DNA from: Cercospora beticola
Lineage: Eukaryota; Ascomycota; Dothideomycetes; Mycosphaerellales; Mycosphaerellaceae
Direction of reading: 5' to 3'
NCBI RefSeq assembly: GCF_033473495.1
Contig: NC_088935.1
Span: 2,418,001-2,482,000, forward strand
DNA length: 64,000 bases
This document shows, one piece after another, positions 45,537-57,490 of this stretch. The first letter of the stretch is position 1. Every line of letters begins with the position of its first letter. The notes beneath the pieces were generated by a model. The model was not told the DNA's origin. It was given only the letters and a program-made list of their open reading frames with translations, and did no database searches. Both the position numbers and the translations under genes were made by a program.

Positions 45537-45934
45537 CTATTGGCCCTTCACCAGTGCGGTGATTTTATCCTCGATCCCCTTGTCGTCCAATCCTGTCGCG
45601 CATATGTCAGTTTTCGGCGAACCAAGCGCTCAGAGCGTTGGGGCTCCTCATCCTACCCTTCAAGTCCTCCGCCTTTTCCCGCCCAAACTCATAACGCGCA
45701 ATCACTCGAGGCTCAAAGCCCATTGCTTCTCTGATCAAAATGGGCGTGTATGGGTTGTGGTGCTTCATCGTTGGATAGGCGCGAGTGAGGAACGAGCTAT
45801 TGGAGGGTCAGATGGGCTGGCAGCATTGCTTCGTGGGAAAGTGCATACCGGACAGCATTGGAGTGCTCTGAAGTCTGGCAGTGGTGGAAACGCAGCTCCT
45901 TGAGGGCCTTGGAGAAGGCATATTTGCCCGACAT
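45537..45934 (-). CDS. NADH:ubiquinone oxidoreductase B8 subunit (NDUFA2)
   Basis: Three short exons (45934-45849, 45796-45657, 45592-45537) encode 93 residues. The joined protein starts MSGKYAFSKALKELRF and contains FHHCQTSEHSNAV and SFLTRAYPTMKHHNP, then PILIREAMGFEPRVIARYEF and ends GIEDKITALVKGQ. This is the compact thioredoxin-like accessory subunit of complex I (10.5 kDa subunit in Neurospora) in the matrix arm. Two cysteine positions of the mammalian protein are reduced to one here. Each exon is short, so an ORF-based search overlooks the gene. It is head to head with the mitochondrial pyruvate carrier. Confidence 0.92.
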
Positions 45935-46227
45935 GGTGTTGACAGGAACGGGGCAGAAGGACGGACAAGGAGACAATAGTCGAGCTGCGCTGCTGCAGAG
46001 CAGTCAAGTGAGCGGCGGCATCAATGCGGTCGGCAATCACAAAGCACAAAGTCCGATAGCGCCAAGCAAGAGCCTCCATCACGACTCCGCCTTGTGCTGC
46101 TGGGTGAGCATTGGCACTGCTGCTCACCACCACCTCAACAATCCGCACACGCTCTCACGCTCGAGGCCAGCTGGACACACGGACACTTATCGGCGTCGTC
46201 CCTTCATTCCTCAGCATCACCGCCGCC
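45935..46227. promoter_or_regulatory. Bidirectional promoter of NDUFA2 and pyruvate carrier genes
   Basis: Only 293 bp separate the two start codons, which point in opposite directions. Both products act in mitochondria in pyruvate-fuelled respiration, so shared control is plausible. I do not see a clear TATA box. Confidence 0.6.
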
Positions 46228-46836
46228 ATGTCCGCGCGATTCGGCCTCCGCGCTGTGCAGAACAGCTTCCGTCAGCCCGCGCTTCGCCAACAAGTCAACA
46301 CCTTTGCTCAACGACGAGCCCAATCAACGGCAACAAATGCTGCAGAGGCAGCAAAGACCGAGCAGTCGGGATTTGCCAAGCTATGGAACTCTCCTGTTGG
46401 GCCGAAGACGGTGCACTTCTGGGCTCCCATCATGAAGGTGAGTTGAGCTGAGCCCGCCGGAGGCTTTACTCGTACGGCTCAACCTCATAAACACGTGCTG
46501 ACATTCCAATCTCAGTGGGGCCTCGTCCTCGCCGGTGCCGCTGACTTCGCTCGTCCCGCTAAAGATCTTTCGCTCTCACAAAATTCAGCCCTCATGGCCA
46601 CTGGACTGATCTGGACACGATGGTGCTTCGTCATTCGACCGCAAAACATGTTCCTGGCCAGTGTGAACTTCTTGCTGTTCTGCGTTGGCGCTACGCAAAC
46701 CACAAGAGTATTGATGTACCAGCGGAGTTTGGACGGAAAGTCCGTGGGCGAGGAGATCAAGGACGATGCGAAGCAGGAGGCAGGAAATCTCGAGAAGGCG
46801 GTTGAGAAGGCAGAGGCAAAGATTGCAGGCAAGTAG
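46228..46836 (+). CDS. Mitochondrial pyruvate carrier subunit (MPC2/MPC3-like)
   Basis: Two exons (46228-46437, 46516-46836) encode 176 residues. An Arg/Gln/Ala-rich mitochondrial presequence (about 1-45) is followed by the MPC domain: KLWNSPVGPKTVHFWAPIMKW, quoted here to KLWNSPVGPKTVHFWAPIMK, then GLVLAGAADFARP, the SLSQNSALMATGLIWTRW signature and CFVIRPQNMFLASVNF. The C terminus is a charged helix. MPC forms a heterodimer that imports pyruvate across the inner membrane. The ATG at 46228 gives a proper targeting sequence. Confidence 0.95.
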
Positions 46837-47610
46837 GTGGTGCCATACCGAGACGGTTGATTCACGCGAACGACACGGGCACAGATGTGAGAAACCACAT
46901 TCTGTGTCGCAGGCAGTGGCTTGCTTGATCAGCGACCATTTCCCTATACCGGAGCTAGGAGTCTGTATTGATTAATTCAAGCCCGTGTACATTGCAGCAG
47001 CTTCCTTTTGTATATAACGACTGGGACGCATTCAGATCTTTGAAAAGGGACAACCTTTACCGGTACGAGAGCTTTTGAAGCTCTGATTTTCACGACCAGA
47101 AGCTAGCATTGTCAACTTCTCGCCGTGAGAGAGGTTTACGAATACGACCCTTGGTGCACTTTCACATAATGGTGCAAAGCGTCGAGCAGAGTCGTGCGCG
47201 GGCCGCAGGCGTATAGGTCATGGCAGACAAGACTTACAAGCACTGCGATTCTCACAACTCTTCCACGACTAGCACGATGTGCAGCTCGACGAAATTATAA
47301 CAGGTAACACAATTGGAGAACAGAAACATTCCACTTCTACAACTTCCACACTCAGATCTGTATTGTGTTCCCATTGCCGAAGTACCTCAGCAAGCTAATA
47401 ACCGAGAGCTCACATCCGACCGAAAGTCGGAACATCTCACCATCATACCGGGCCTCTTTCTCCTCCTCTTTAGCAGATCGTGAACAATTGGTCCGACACT
47501 CGAATCACTTCTCTTCGGCGCTCCTGTTTCTTTCTTGCCTACCTCCATCCGACACTTCATTCGTGAACACTCAACACGTAAATACACAACGAACAGATTC
47601 AGCCGCGAAG
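46837..47610. other. Intergenic region, 0.77 kb
   Basis: It contains the pyruvate-carrier 3' region and a CT- and CA-rich promoter and leader for the SnoaL-like gene (about 47330-47610). No exon is seen. Confidence 0.45.
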
Positions 47611-48168
47611 ATGAGCCAATACTCTGCATCCGTTCCAGCCGATGGCACAGTGAAGCCTGAGATCAGAAGCTTTTTCGAGAACTTCTACGCCATTTCAGAT
47701 ACTCCCGATGGACATGAGCGATACGCAGATCAATTTACGAATGATGGCGTTCTTATCATGGCGTCGAACAAAGTGCAAGGAAGAGACAGTGTGTTCTGCC
47801 CCGCTCTCTCATCGATCACGGCTCTCGGCGAAAATAAAGCTAACCAATCTGCACAACAGGCATCATTAAGATGCGACATGGCATGTGGGAGAAGGTCGCC
47901 AAACGTTCACACAAGCCTGCTCAACTGTATGCTTTCGGATCGGGTTCAGACGATATTATGCTCTATGGAACTGTCGATTACACGCTCAAGGACGGCCGAG
48001 GCACCACTGTCGATTGGTCTGCACGAGCGCACTTTTCGCAGGTTGGTGGAGAGTTGAAAATGGACTTCTATCAGGTCTACTTGGTGAGCTTGGTCTTTCA
48101 GTCATAATGTGTCGGATCATCGCTGATACCCTGAGCAGGACACTGCAGCAATGGCAAACGCTAAGTAA
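47611..48168 (+). CDS. SnoaL/NTF2-like domain protein
   Basis: Three exons (47611-47788, 47860-48083, 48139-48168) encode 143 residues. The cone-shaped NTF2-like fold is indicated by IRSFFENFYAISDTPDGHER, the strand FTNDGVLIMASNKVQGRDSI, MRHGMWEKV and the C-terminal strands TVDWSARAHF and LKMDFYQVYL. Similar small fungal proteins of unknown role are common. Some SnoaL-like proteins are isomerases or hydroxylases and others only bind ligands. No catalytic residues can be assigned with confidence. Confidence 0.85.
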
Positions 48169-48931
48169 ATGTAATGGACGGGCGCTGTGAAGTAAATGAA
48201 CACTCAAGGCTCGTTGATAATGTGATGACACCGAGCACCTCACGGACAATGGAAACCAAGAAAGAGGGTCAATGTTCAGTTGAAAAGTTCTCCATTTCCT
48301 TCATCACATCACACACACTGTATAATTGTACAAAGATGCCTTCTCCACTAATGCATTCGTTCTGTCCGCGCACACTCCACGCAAAGTCAACAAACAATAT
48401 AGGAGGTCTTTCCCCCATTGCGCCATTCCAGCGCTAACGCCCTAGAGTAAGGAGCATGTCCCCTCCCATCTCATTCTCTCTTTCTGAGCCACGGGTTCTC
48501 TGGACAGCGATTAAACCAGCAGCAACAAGAAACCAAAAATCAATCAGCCAACAGCTCTTCCAAGATGTTCTCTTTCTGATGCGAGGAGGAAGACCCAGAG
48601 AGTGCAAGCTTTCCTTTCCTCCTCTTCTCGTTCTTTTTCATTCCTTCTCTCTTTCTTGTTCTGCACTCCGTACGTCCCAGGCAACCGTGGCAACAACAGA
48701 CAGGTATATCGGGTATGACAATGACAAACAAACAAACACCATCAGTGTCGGCAGGAAGAAAACGCCGCGCTGGCCGATTGACAACAATAACATCTGCAAG
48801 TGGTGAGCAAAACAAATAGGGGAATATCCCGCTTGGGTAGTCGTAAAATATGTTGCAGCATCCCACCCAGAGCACGACCTGATGATGCACAGAGCGCCAC
48901 TGCCGACGACGAACAATGACAGAAGCATGTG
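48169..48931. other. Convergent intergenic region, 0.76 kb
   Basis: It lies between the stops of the SnoaL-like and LIM-binding genes. Pyrimidine-rich runs at about 48610-48660 probably belong to a 3' UTR. No exon is supported. Confidence 0.45.
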
Positions 48932-51242
48932 TCAAGGCTTCTGCTTCTTGCTCATCCTCGGACTGGGCTTCACGCGGTTCCCGGGCTCAGTTTCATCGCC
49001 TTCCATTTTGACAGTACTTCGTCGTCGCTTATTACTGTTGTTCAGGTTCGGACTTGTGTTCTCGCTGGCCACGCTGCTATTTGTGCCTTGAGCGCTATGC
49101 TGAGGCATCATGGGCGGGGCGGCCATATTGGATTGATGTGGCGAAGGTGTGTGCGAGTTCATGTTCATTCCAGGTGCGAGCCCGCCAGGATGACCCAGGT
49201 GCGGCGATCCGTTCATCGGCAGACTCATGTGTGAGACATTTGGCGATGAGAACTGCCCGTTGGGGCCCATCTGCATATTCGCCATGCTCGGCGTTCGTGA
49301 GCCTTGAGGTACTCCATTGGGAGGTAGGCTGATCTGAGGGTTGTCGTATTCGGCCACCAGCGCTTCCAGTGCTTGTTCAGGCCGCATCTTCTTTTCTTGC
49401 GCGGCATGCATCAGATCAGACATGATGTTCATGGTCTCGCCGATCTATTTCCTGTTAGACAATCACTCTAGCTGCGGCTTCATCACACCCTCACTCACCT
49501 CTAAGAAATGCTGTACTTTGGACGTGAAGCCCATGGAGCCCTTCGGTGTCTTGGGAAAATGATCTATCGTGATCCGATTCTCTGCTTCCTGGAGCTTTTG
49601 CTGCGCCTTCGGAAGTTTGTTCTTAGTCATCTTGGGTGACGCTTTGGTGGACATGGTTGGGGAGAAATCAGTAAGGACTTTCTCGATCTGGGTTCGAGAG
49701 AGAATTTCCTCCGTGCTCATCGTTTGAAACGATAAACACTCGATCAGGTCCGACCCGGCAGAGTACAGAACCTGTAACGAGCCTGTCATTTCCAGCCGCG
49801 CACCGTTCGGATATGATACTGAGAATATCGCCTTCTGACAGGTGACTTGGTGGCTGCCGCTGGGATGCGGAACTTCTCGTGCGTGCTCTGTGTGCAATCG
49901 TAGCGAACTCGCCCCCGAGTCAAAATACGTATAGAAATAGCGGGCGACATTGGGTCGCAGAACCTCAAACGACCTTCTGCTAGGGTTGCCATTCTGGTCG
50001 GAGTTGGCGAAGCTGTGTATCAGCCGGCCATCACCTGCGAAGTGTTTCTCCACAAAGCTGTGCCAGTGCATGATATTCCTGCCATTGGCCGCGGAGCTGT
50101 CGTTGTCCGGCGTGAAGTTGCTGAGGTGGTCGTTGAAGTGCATTAGCCTGAGGATAAACATGCCCCCTTGCGCCGAGGCTGCTTGCTGTTGCTGGGCCAT
50201 GCGTGCTTGCATTGCTTGCTGCCGCTGCATAAATGCAATCTGCTGTTGTCGCTGCTGTTGGAAAGCTTGCTGCTGTTGCGGTTGGGGCTGCGCCATAGCT
50301 GCTTGGCCTTGTTGCGGCGTTTGCTGTGCCTGAGGTTGACCTTGCTGGGCCGGGCTTTGCTGCGAATGTTGTTGCTGGTTGGTAGGGGTCTGTTCATTGG
50401 GGTTGGCTACCCGCGACTGTGGCCGCATCTGTTGTGCTGCAGCTGCAGCATTGGCGGCTTGCGCTTGAGGATTGGGAGCCGCAGATTGACCTGGGTTACT
50501 CTGCTGAGAGTTTGCATGCTGCATGGCCATTTGCTGGGCCATTTGACTCTGCTGATGCTGTTGCTGAGCAGCTTGCCTCTGCTGCAGAGCCTGCTGTTGC
50601 ATCATCTGCATCTGCTGCTGCTGCAAGTGCGGTGTCAGCTGCACCTGTTGGCCTCCACCTTGAACAGCTTGCTGGGCTTGCTGATGTTGCTGCAATTGTG
50701 CCAACTGGGGATTCATCTGCATCCCAGGTTGCATCATGCCACTAGCTTGCGCTTGCTGGGCCATCATTTGTTGTTGCCGCATGCGCATCATGTGATGCTG
50801 CTGAGCCAAATTCGGATTCGAAGCCACTGCGAATGTCATATTAGCTGATGCCGGACAGCGCAAGCGAGACTGCCGCGCGCTTGACACGCTATCAAGACTC
50901 ACTCTGTGCGAATTGGTGCTGGTGAGCCATCTGCTGTTGCGCAGTCATGTGGCTCAAGGCTTGTGCGTTGGGTACGCCGCCAGCCATACTCTGGCCACCC
51001 ATTTGCGCGGGCATAGCCATCCCAGCACCAGGATGTTGTCCGCCCATTCCTGCTGGGCCCATGCCCGTTGCACCAGGCTGCATACTCATCATTGCGGCTC
51101 CTTGATGTGGTGGGGCTGTGACGCCCGGATGCATTTGCATTGGCTGTCCCATGTGTTGTCCTGGATTCGGGCCCATTCCCGGGTGACCATGGGCCATGCC
51201 TGGGTGCACGCCTCCAGGCGTGGGTTGATACGCGGCCATCAT
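48932..51242 (-). CDS. LIM-domain-binding transcriptional coregulator (PtaB/Mfg1-like)
   Basis: Three exons (51242-50903, 50826-49499, 49444-48932) encode 726 residues. The N terminus is Met/Gly/Pro-rich; residues about 115-360 are a long Gln/Met/Ala-rich region. The conserved LIM-binding core follows: FILRLMHFNDHLSNF, HWHSFVEKHFAGDGRL, VLRPNVARYFYTYFDSGASS and IFSVSYPNGARLEMTGSLQV. The C terminus is Pro/Ser-rich and ends in a basic KRRRS...SKKQK nuclear-localisation-like tail. Aspergillus PtaB and yeast Mfg1 pair with Som1/Flo8-type factors to control adhesion, filament growth and development. The length of the Gln tracts may vary between strains. Confidence 0.88.
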
Positions 51243-53065
51243 GTTGCCGCGCTCAGAGAAAGAATGCGCGCAGGCGTCGGCGACGCGTGCAGCAGCGCGG
51301 AGGTGGAGGCTCGAGGGCGCAAAGGCGCGAAGATGTGCCGCCGGCCTGAGAGCGGTCGAGCAGCAGTCTCAGGGCGGGGCCAGCAATGCATAGAGTAATG
51401 CAGGCTAGCAATGCAGTCGTCGAGTGAGAGCCCAGGTCCCACGCAGCGTGCTCAGAGGATCGAAGTCGGCGGTCGCAGCCCGCTGGCGTTGGGTGCTGTC
51501 GCGGGTGCGTCGCGGTGCGCTAGGGTGCGGTGCGCGGGCGGGCGAGCGTGCACTGGCGACACGGTCCAGCAGTCCGACGGGGAAGAATGGGGTGGAGGGT
51601 CACGCGCGGCGATGGAGTGAAGTCGCGATGCGAAGCGGGAGACCCAGTGTCCAGCGTGCCGGCAGGTCGAGGTGACGGCAAGCCGTCGATCAGTCCGTGG
51701 CTACTCGGCGCAAGCCCGTGTCTCAACACAGCGCAGGTCGGCAGCGGGCAGGCCGTTCGTCGTGCCTCGATCGGGCGGCGGTGGTGCAGGTGGTGGTTGG
51801 GGGTGCACTCAGCGTCGGCGGCGCATGGCGGCGGCGACTCGGGACGGTGAGCACAAGCAGCGACGAGACGAGACGGTGCGGGAGAGCGAAGTGCTGGTCG
51901 ACAGCGCAGCACAGCGGCCTCTGCCTGCCACGCCCTCAGCGACACGAACACGTGCCCCTGAAAGTCCTGGCCCTTTGCGTCTGCTTCCTTTTGCTGCAAT
52001 GCTGCCATTACTCGCGTTTGCACACCTCACCGCTCCGCCCTCCCCTGCCACGCCGACAATACACGCAGCGGAATTGATCATCGCGACGACACCATTTTCC
52101 TCCGATGAGTTGCCCGTCTGATCGCCCATGTTCTGAGAAGTTATGTGCTCGCTGTCCTGACGTCGACTTTTGCACGTCGGGATAAGCTCGGCCGCTGCTC
52201 CCGCGCCCGAGCTCTCTGGATTTCTTTCTACAAATTCCAAGCTGTTCGACCATCACCACCAACCCATCTACCACCTCGCACATTGCAGCCGCAACACCCA
52301 AGGTATGTACACACGCGCCCCTTCCACTCACCAACATCCGCCACACTTGAAAGATGACAACCATAAATCATGTCTTCTTTTCCCAACTGAGTCGCCCTTG
52401 AAGAAATCAGTCTTCTCGTCCTGCCTTCGCCGGCGGGATGTAATACTTGCCAGTAACCTTTGTCTGACATTTAGCACCTCATTACTCCCGCACACATCAC
52501 CACTGTGCCGCGCAGCTGCTAACAGCAAATTTGTCCAGATTTTCACCTCGATTTTTCGTCCACCCATTCGAGTTCCGGATCCCACCCAACTTCCCGCGCG
52601 AAGAGCATGCACAATATGTCGATCGGCAGCACTGCACCAGTACGCACACACGAGGTCAGTGGCTTTGATTTCTCTCCTACACACATCCAGCTGGATGATG
52701 AAACACACACCACATTCGCAGTTTTCACTCTATCCCCCACCACGAACCTATCGGGGGTAAATGAGGGCGCAATCTTCCTTGGATGTCTGACCCAAACACC
52801 AGCAAATCATCTCTTCACACCACAACGTTTCGAAATTTCTTTCGACTGGGTTCTGACTTTGCTGTATAGGCTGTCGCGCTGTGCTATCCATGCACGCCGC
52901 TTTCTCATAGGCATACTTTCATCTGCATTCTGCCCGTTGTGGCGGACTCGGGAGAAGGCTGTGCTGGTGACAAGAACGTTGTAAATGCTCGCCCGACTAT
53001 GCTGGTAATCGCCCAAGCTACCCAGCAGGTACAATATCATCCTGTGCTTTATTTGACCAATTTAA
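51243..53065. other. Intergenic region, 1.8 kb
   Basis: It lies upstream of the LIM-binding gene and downstream of the VMA2 stop (both minus strand). The half next to the LIM-binding gene is very GC-rich and could be a long 5' leader, as is common for regulators. Open frames are arginine-rich and lack domains. I see no supported gene. Confidence 0.45.
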
Positions 53066-54828
53066 CTATGCATCAATCAAGTTCTCGCTCTCCCCATTCT
53101 GCTCAGCTTGTCCTTCCTCCTCCCCGTTGTCTCTTGTATCCTTCTTGCTCGATCTCTGATAGTACTCATCCAGCACCTTCTTGGGGATACGGTTCAGCAG
53201 CTCCTTGGGGTAAATGCGGAGCAATTCCCATGCCTTGTCCAATCCGTCAAAGATGGATCGTTTCTCGTACATGCCCTGCGAAATGTACGTCTTCTCGAAC
53301 TTTTCCAAAAACTCGAGCGAAAGCTTGTCCTCGTTTGACAGCGCTTCCTCACCGACGACTGCCTTCATCGAGGCGGCGTCACGACCGATAGCGTACTTGG
53401 CGTAGAGCTGGTTGGACACGTCTCCGTGGTCCTTGCGCGTGTGACCCTCACCAATAGCAGACTTCATCAGACGGGACAGCGAAGGCAGGACATTGATTGG
53501 TGGGTATACACCCTTGTTGTCGAGTTGTCGATCCACGAAGATTTGTCCTTCGGTAATGTAGCCTGTCAAGTCGGGAATTGGATGTGTGATATCTGCGGGC
53601 ACGTGTTAGTTGTGGACAATTCTATCGGCATCGACCTGTGCTTACCGTCGTTAGGCATAGTCAGGATAGGAATCTGGGTGATCGAGCCATTTCGTCCCTG
53701 GACACGGCCAGCACGTTCGTAGATGGTGGACAAATCAGTGTACATGTAACCCGGGTAACCACGACGACCAGGCACTTCTTCTCGCGCAGCAGAGACCTCA
53801 CGAAGGGCGTCGCAGTATGATGTTAGATCAGTCAGGATGACCAAGACGTGCTTCTCCAATTGGTAGGCGTAGTACTCTGCAGTCGTCAAAGCCAGACGCG
53901 GTGTGATGATACGCTCGATGGTGGGGTCGTTGGCCAGGTTCAGGAACAGTGTGACACGTTCCATACTTCCGTTCTCCTCGAAGTCCTTGGTGAAGAAGCG
54001 GGCTGTTTCCAGGTTGACACCCATGGCACCGAAGACGATGGAGAAGTTGTCGTCGTGATCGTCGTGAACTCCTTTGCTAGGCTTTGCTTGGTTGACAAGA
54101 CCAGCCTGTCTGCAAATCTGGGCGGCAATTTCGTTATGAGGCAAACCAGATGCTGAGAAGATGGGGATCTTTTGCCCACGAGCAACAGAGTTCATTGTGT
54201 CGATGGCGGAGATACCAGTCGAGATCATCTCCTCCGGGTAGACTCGCGAAAACGGGTTGATTGGCGATCCGTTGATGTCCAGATAGTCCTCAGCCAGCAC
54301 CTTTGGTCCCTTGTCAATTGCTCTTCCCGATCCATCAAAGACACGACCCAACATGTCTTCTGACACTCCCAGCTTCAAGCTGTGGCCTGTGAACTCGACT
54401 TTCGTCTTAAAAATGTCAGCGCGGCTGTCAAAAAGATGTCCATACCATTGCACTGCTCACCTTCTTGACATCGATGCCTGATGTGCCCTCGAACACCTGC
54501 ACAACGGCGCGATTGCCTGCGGAATCAGTGTCAGCTCTCAAGCAGCTGTTGACCGCCAGCCACTTTCAAGTGTCATACCCTTTGCCTCAAGCACTTGTCC
54601 CGATCGCTCTGTGCCATCGGGAAGTGTCAAAGACACAATCTCGTTGTATCGTGGGAATTTGACCTGTGTCGCCGCTCTCAGTACTCTTTCCACGTATCCA
54701 AACCCCGTTGTGCGCCATCATACATTCTCCAGCATAACAAGTGGTCCATTGACACCCCCGATAGTATTGTACCGCACACGCGGCGTCACTCGCATCATGC
54801 GAGGATCAACATCCTCGCCTTTGGCCAT
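53066..54828 (-). CDS. VMA2: V-type proton ATPase subunit B (Vma2)
   Basis: Five exons (54828-54724, 54663-54579, 54516-54461, 54405-53646, 53592-53066) encode 510 residues. It starts [20 protein letters not shown] and contains [47 protein letters not shown] and [20 protein letters not shown], the degenerate nucleotide loop of the non-catalytic B subunit. [19 protein letters not shown] is invariant in the family. The C terminus is acidic. It forms the A3B3 ring of the V1 sector that acidifies vacuoles, and should be essential or strongly required. All phases close at the usual fungal length. Confidence 0.97.
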
Positions 54829-55278
54829 GGCTGCGGTCGGCGAAGCGGCGGTCTCGAAATGGTGCGATGCTTTCAGATGGAGTATGGGCCGGACAAAGAG
54901 GCGGATGCGATGCCTGCAGGTACTGGAAGGCAGGCGGAGGGTTATTTGTGAAGTTGTGTGCCTGACGGCGTTCTTGAGGTCACAAGCTTGAGAGCTGGCA
55001 ACGAGATGGAGCTGTGGTCAGAGACGCACGGACTCGTACCAAGTCTACTTCACCTCCCACTGTATCATTTCTGAACATACATCACATTTTCCGCACCTCG
55101 TCATCTAAATACACGCACAATCCATTTGGAAACGCACGGCACCCCCCAACAAGACACACGAGAGACTCCAAGTAACGCAATGGCCCGATCACCATAATGG
55201 TGGCGTAACATTTCGTACAAGTCATGATGCATTCCACAATACGGACATTTCTAGTCGTTGCAAGCTATCTACCAATGT
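54829..55278. other. Intergenic region, 0.45 kb
   Basis: It holds the VMA2 promoter and the 3' region of the TauD gene, both on the minus strand. No exon is seen. Confidence 0.45.
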
Positions 55279-56626
55279 CTAGTTAGACTCAAATGGCGTT
55301 TCGAATGGCCTCTCAGCTCTTGGGGTCAGACGAGCCAAATGGCGGCGTTGTCCATCCTCCCAATCCAGCAATGCCGTGCTGAAAACAGTCAGTATATATT
55401 CGAGAGTATGACGTATGACAGACTTACTGGGAAGTGACTCTATTATCCCACACGATAGTGGTCCCCTTCTCCCATTTCATGCGGACTTGCATATCGGCAC
55501 CCAAAGCAATGTGGTTGTAGAGGAAGTTGAGCAGATAGTCCGACTCTTCCTTCTTGAAGCCCACAATGCGGCGAGTCTGTACAACAGTCAGTTCATGGTT
55601 GCTGTTCAACAGGGCGTTACGTCGGCGACGATTGAATGCTGCCAAAAAGATACTTACAAATTGTGGGTTCACAAAAAGTGCCTTCTCTCCGGTGACTGGA
55701 TGCGTCCGCACAATCTATTTCGCTGTCAGTTCTGGCACGCACTCGAAAAGGCTAGACTCGAAATATACCGGATGCACATTGCTCACAGGCTCCCTTCGGA
55801 CTATCGATCCACGCGCGAGCGCAGCCTGCGCTTGTTCATGGCCAGAGTGTACAGCCTTCAGACCATGCAGCCTCTTCTGGAACTCCGGCGACAGCCGTCT
55901 GTATGCAGCAGCCATGTTGCAGAACAGAGTATCACCGCCCGCCGTTGGACCATCCAGACGATATAAGAAAGTCGTTGATGGAGGCTGCATCTCATAAGTG
56001 ACATCAGAATGCCACGTGATGCTGTTGGTTCTTTCTTCAAAGAAGTCCTTCGCCGTGGTGTCCGAAGCTGAGCGATGGACAAGATGCACCTTTGGGTATC
56101 CTTTTGGAGCACCACTAGCAGGATGGATGTGACTGGGGCCATAGTATTCAGCAAAATCGATGGCTTCCTGAATCGGCAGGTCCGCGAAATCTTGGTTACG
56201 GAACGCTACGACCTTGTGTTGCGCAACAAAGAGAGCCAGTTCGTCCTTCCCGGCATTTTTGAGCTTGCTAAGTTGGATGCCAGTCACCTCGGCGCCAATG
56301 TTGGCTGTCAACTCCTTGACCTCAGCGCCGGCCAACAGATTTGGGAATGTTGGGTCGGCGTTTTTGCCTGGTTCAACAGGCTCGAATGGCTCGTATGGAG
56401 GGTATTTGGTATCGTCCCAGTACGGCAAGTAGTGAGGGTATGTTGCCGGTGCATGCTTTCCATCTCCTTTCAGTTCGATATCATATTTGGTTGAAGCTGT
56501 TCCTTGGGCGAAAGCTTCCTTGTACTGAGAGCTTTGCAGTTTGTCTTTGCGATGAACATCTTCGGCTTTCTTATCAGTGTACGTCACGTCTGGCACAGTG
56601 GTCGTCTCAACTAGTGCAGGTGCCAT
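55279..56626 (-). CDS. TauD/TfdA-type Fe(II)/2-oxoglutarate dioxygenase
   Basis: Four exons (56626-55769, 55714-55658, 55576-55428, 55378-55279) encode 387 residues. The iron facial triad is His206 and Asp208 in ITWHSDVTYE and the distal His355 in RVTSHTALLDW. An Arg for 2-oxoglutarate follows in GQRRHLARLTP. FRNQDFADLP and YYGPSHIHPASG are typical of fungal taurine/sulfonate dioxygenases such as yeast Jlp1. Those release sulfite from sulfonates when sulfate is scarce. The exact substrate is not set by sequence. It is divergent from a Dal5-family transporter, 864 bp apart, which supports a sulfonate role. Confidence 0.92.
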
Positions 56627-57490
56627 TGTTTCTGAAGAGGACTTGTTTTGAGAAAAACTATGATTAGGTATGTGTAAGATCTTAACACAGGTGTGAAAAG
56701 AAGAAAAGCAGAGCAAATCTCACGGGTGAATGATGGCGATGATGAAGAGCTCTGATATATTCAAACATTTGCCATGCCGGCATCGGTCCCTGCTATGGCG
56801 GCATCAAAGATCAAGCAGCTTCTCTTTCTTGTCGCGGCTGCTCGCTAATAGGCTGATAGCCACTCACAGGCTTGGTGCAGGGCTCTCTAGAGCCAAAGAC
56901 ATGGCTGATCATCGACCTGCCAAGTCATGAGCGGGGTACGTATCGATACATGTAGGGGTGCAGCAACGTGGAAGACGCGTGCCGAGCAAGCGGTCCATCG
57001 CCGACCAGCCGTAGACCACGCCGTCCTAATCGTTCACCATCGGATTTGCTGCTGTCCTCGCACTGATAGAACGTCAAAGCAGCATTTCTCACTCCCGCTT
57101 GAAATGGCGTGCTCGGCTTGTGATTCGCCAAACCAATCACCCGATGTGGACTCTCTCACTGGACTCTTACCGGCCCAGTCAACAGCCTCAGGTCTGTTGT
57201 TTTCCCGCATAGATGACACGCACGATGCGTCGCTGTATGGTGGGCCATCGCTGCTTGCACTTATCGCGACGAGGACGAATTTTTCTCCCAACGTGCCGGG
57301 CAGCCCACGAACGGACGCAACGATCCTTGCCATCCCACGGCCTGGACATACGTAGTGGGCATGTTGTAGCGTAGTGGCAAAGTGCTTGAGCATGCTTAAG
57401 ATCTTCTGGGCACCGCGTTGTTTGGCAGTACACCAGTAGGTGAATCTCATTCCCTTGCAAAAACTTGGCCATCATTGAGCCTAAGCCACG
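56627..57490. other. Divergent intergenic region of the TauD and Dal5-type genes
   Basis: This 0.86 kb region probably holds both promoters. I looked for open frames and found none with domain content. A search for sulfur-regulator (MetR/Cys3) sites would test co-regulation. Confidence 0.5.

Noticed and set aside
50168..50848. 226-codon leucine-rich frame opposite the Q-rich exon
   Set aside because: It is the complement of CAG-rich codons of the LIM-binding gene, which always gives Leu-rich antisense frames.
52607..52984. 125-codon frame between the LIM-binding and VMA2 genes
   Set aside because: No domain, no supporting splice sites, and a composition like the surrounding noncoding DNA.
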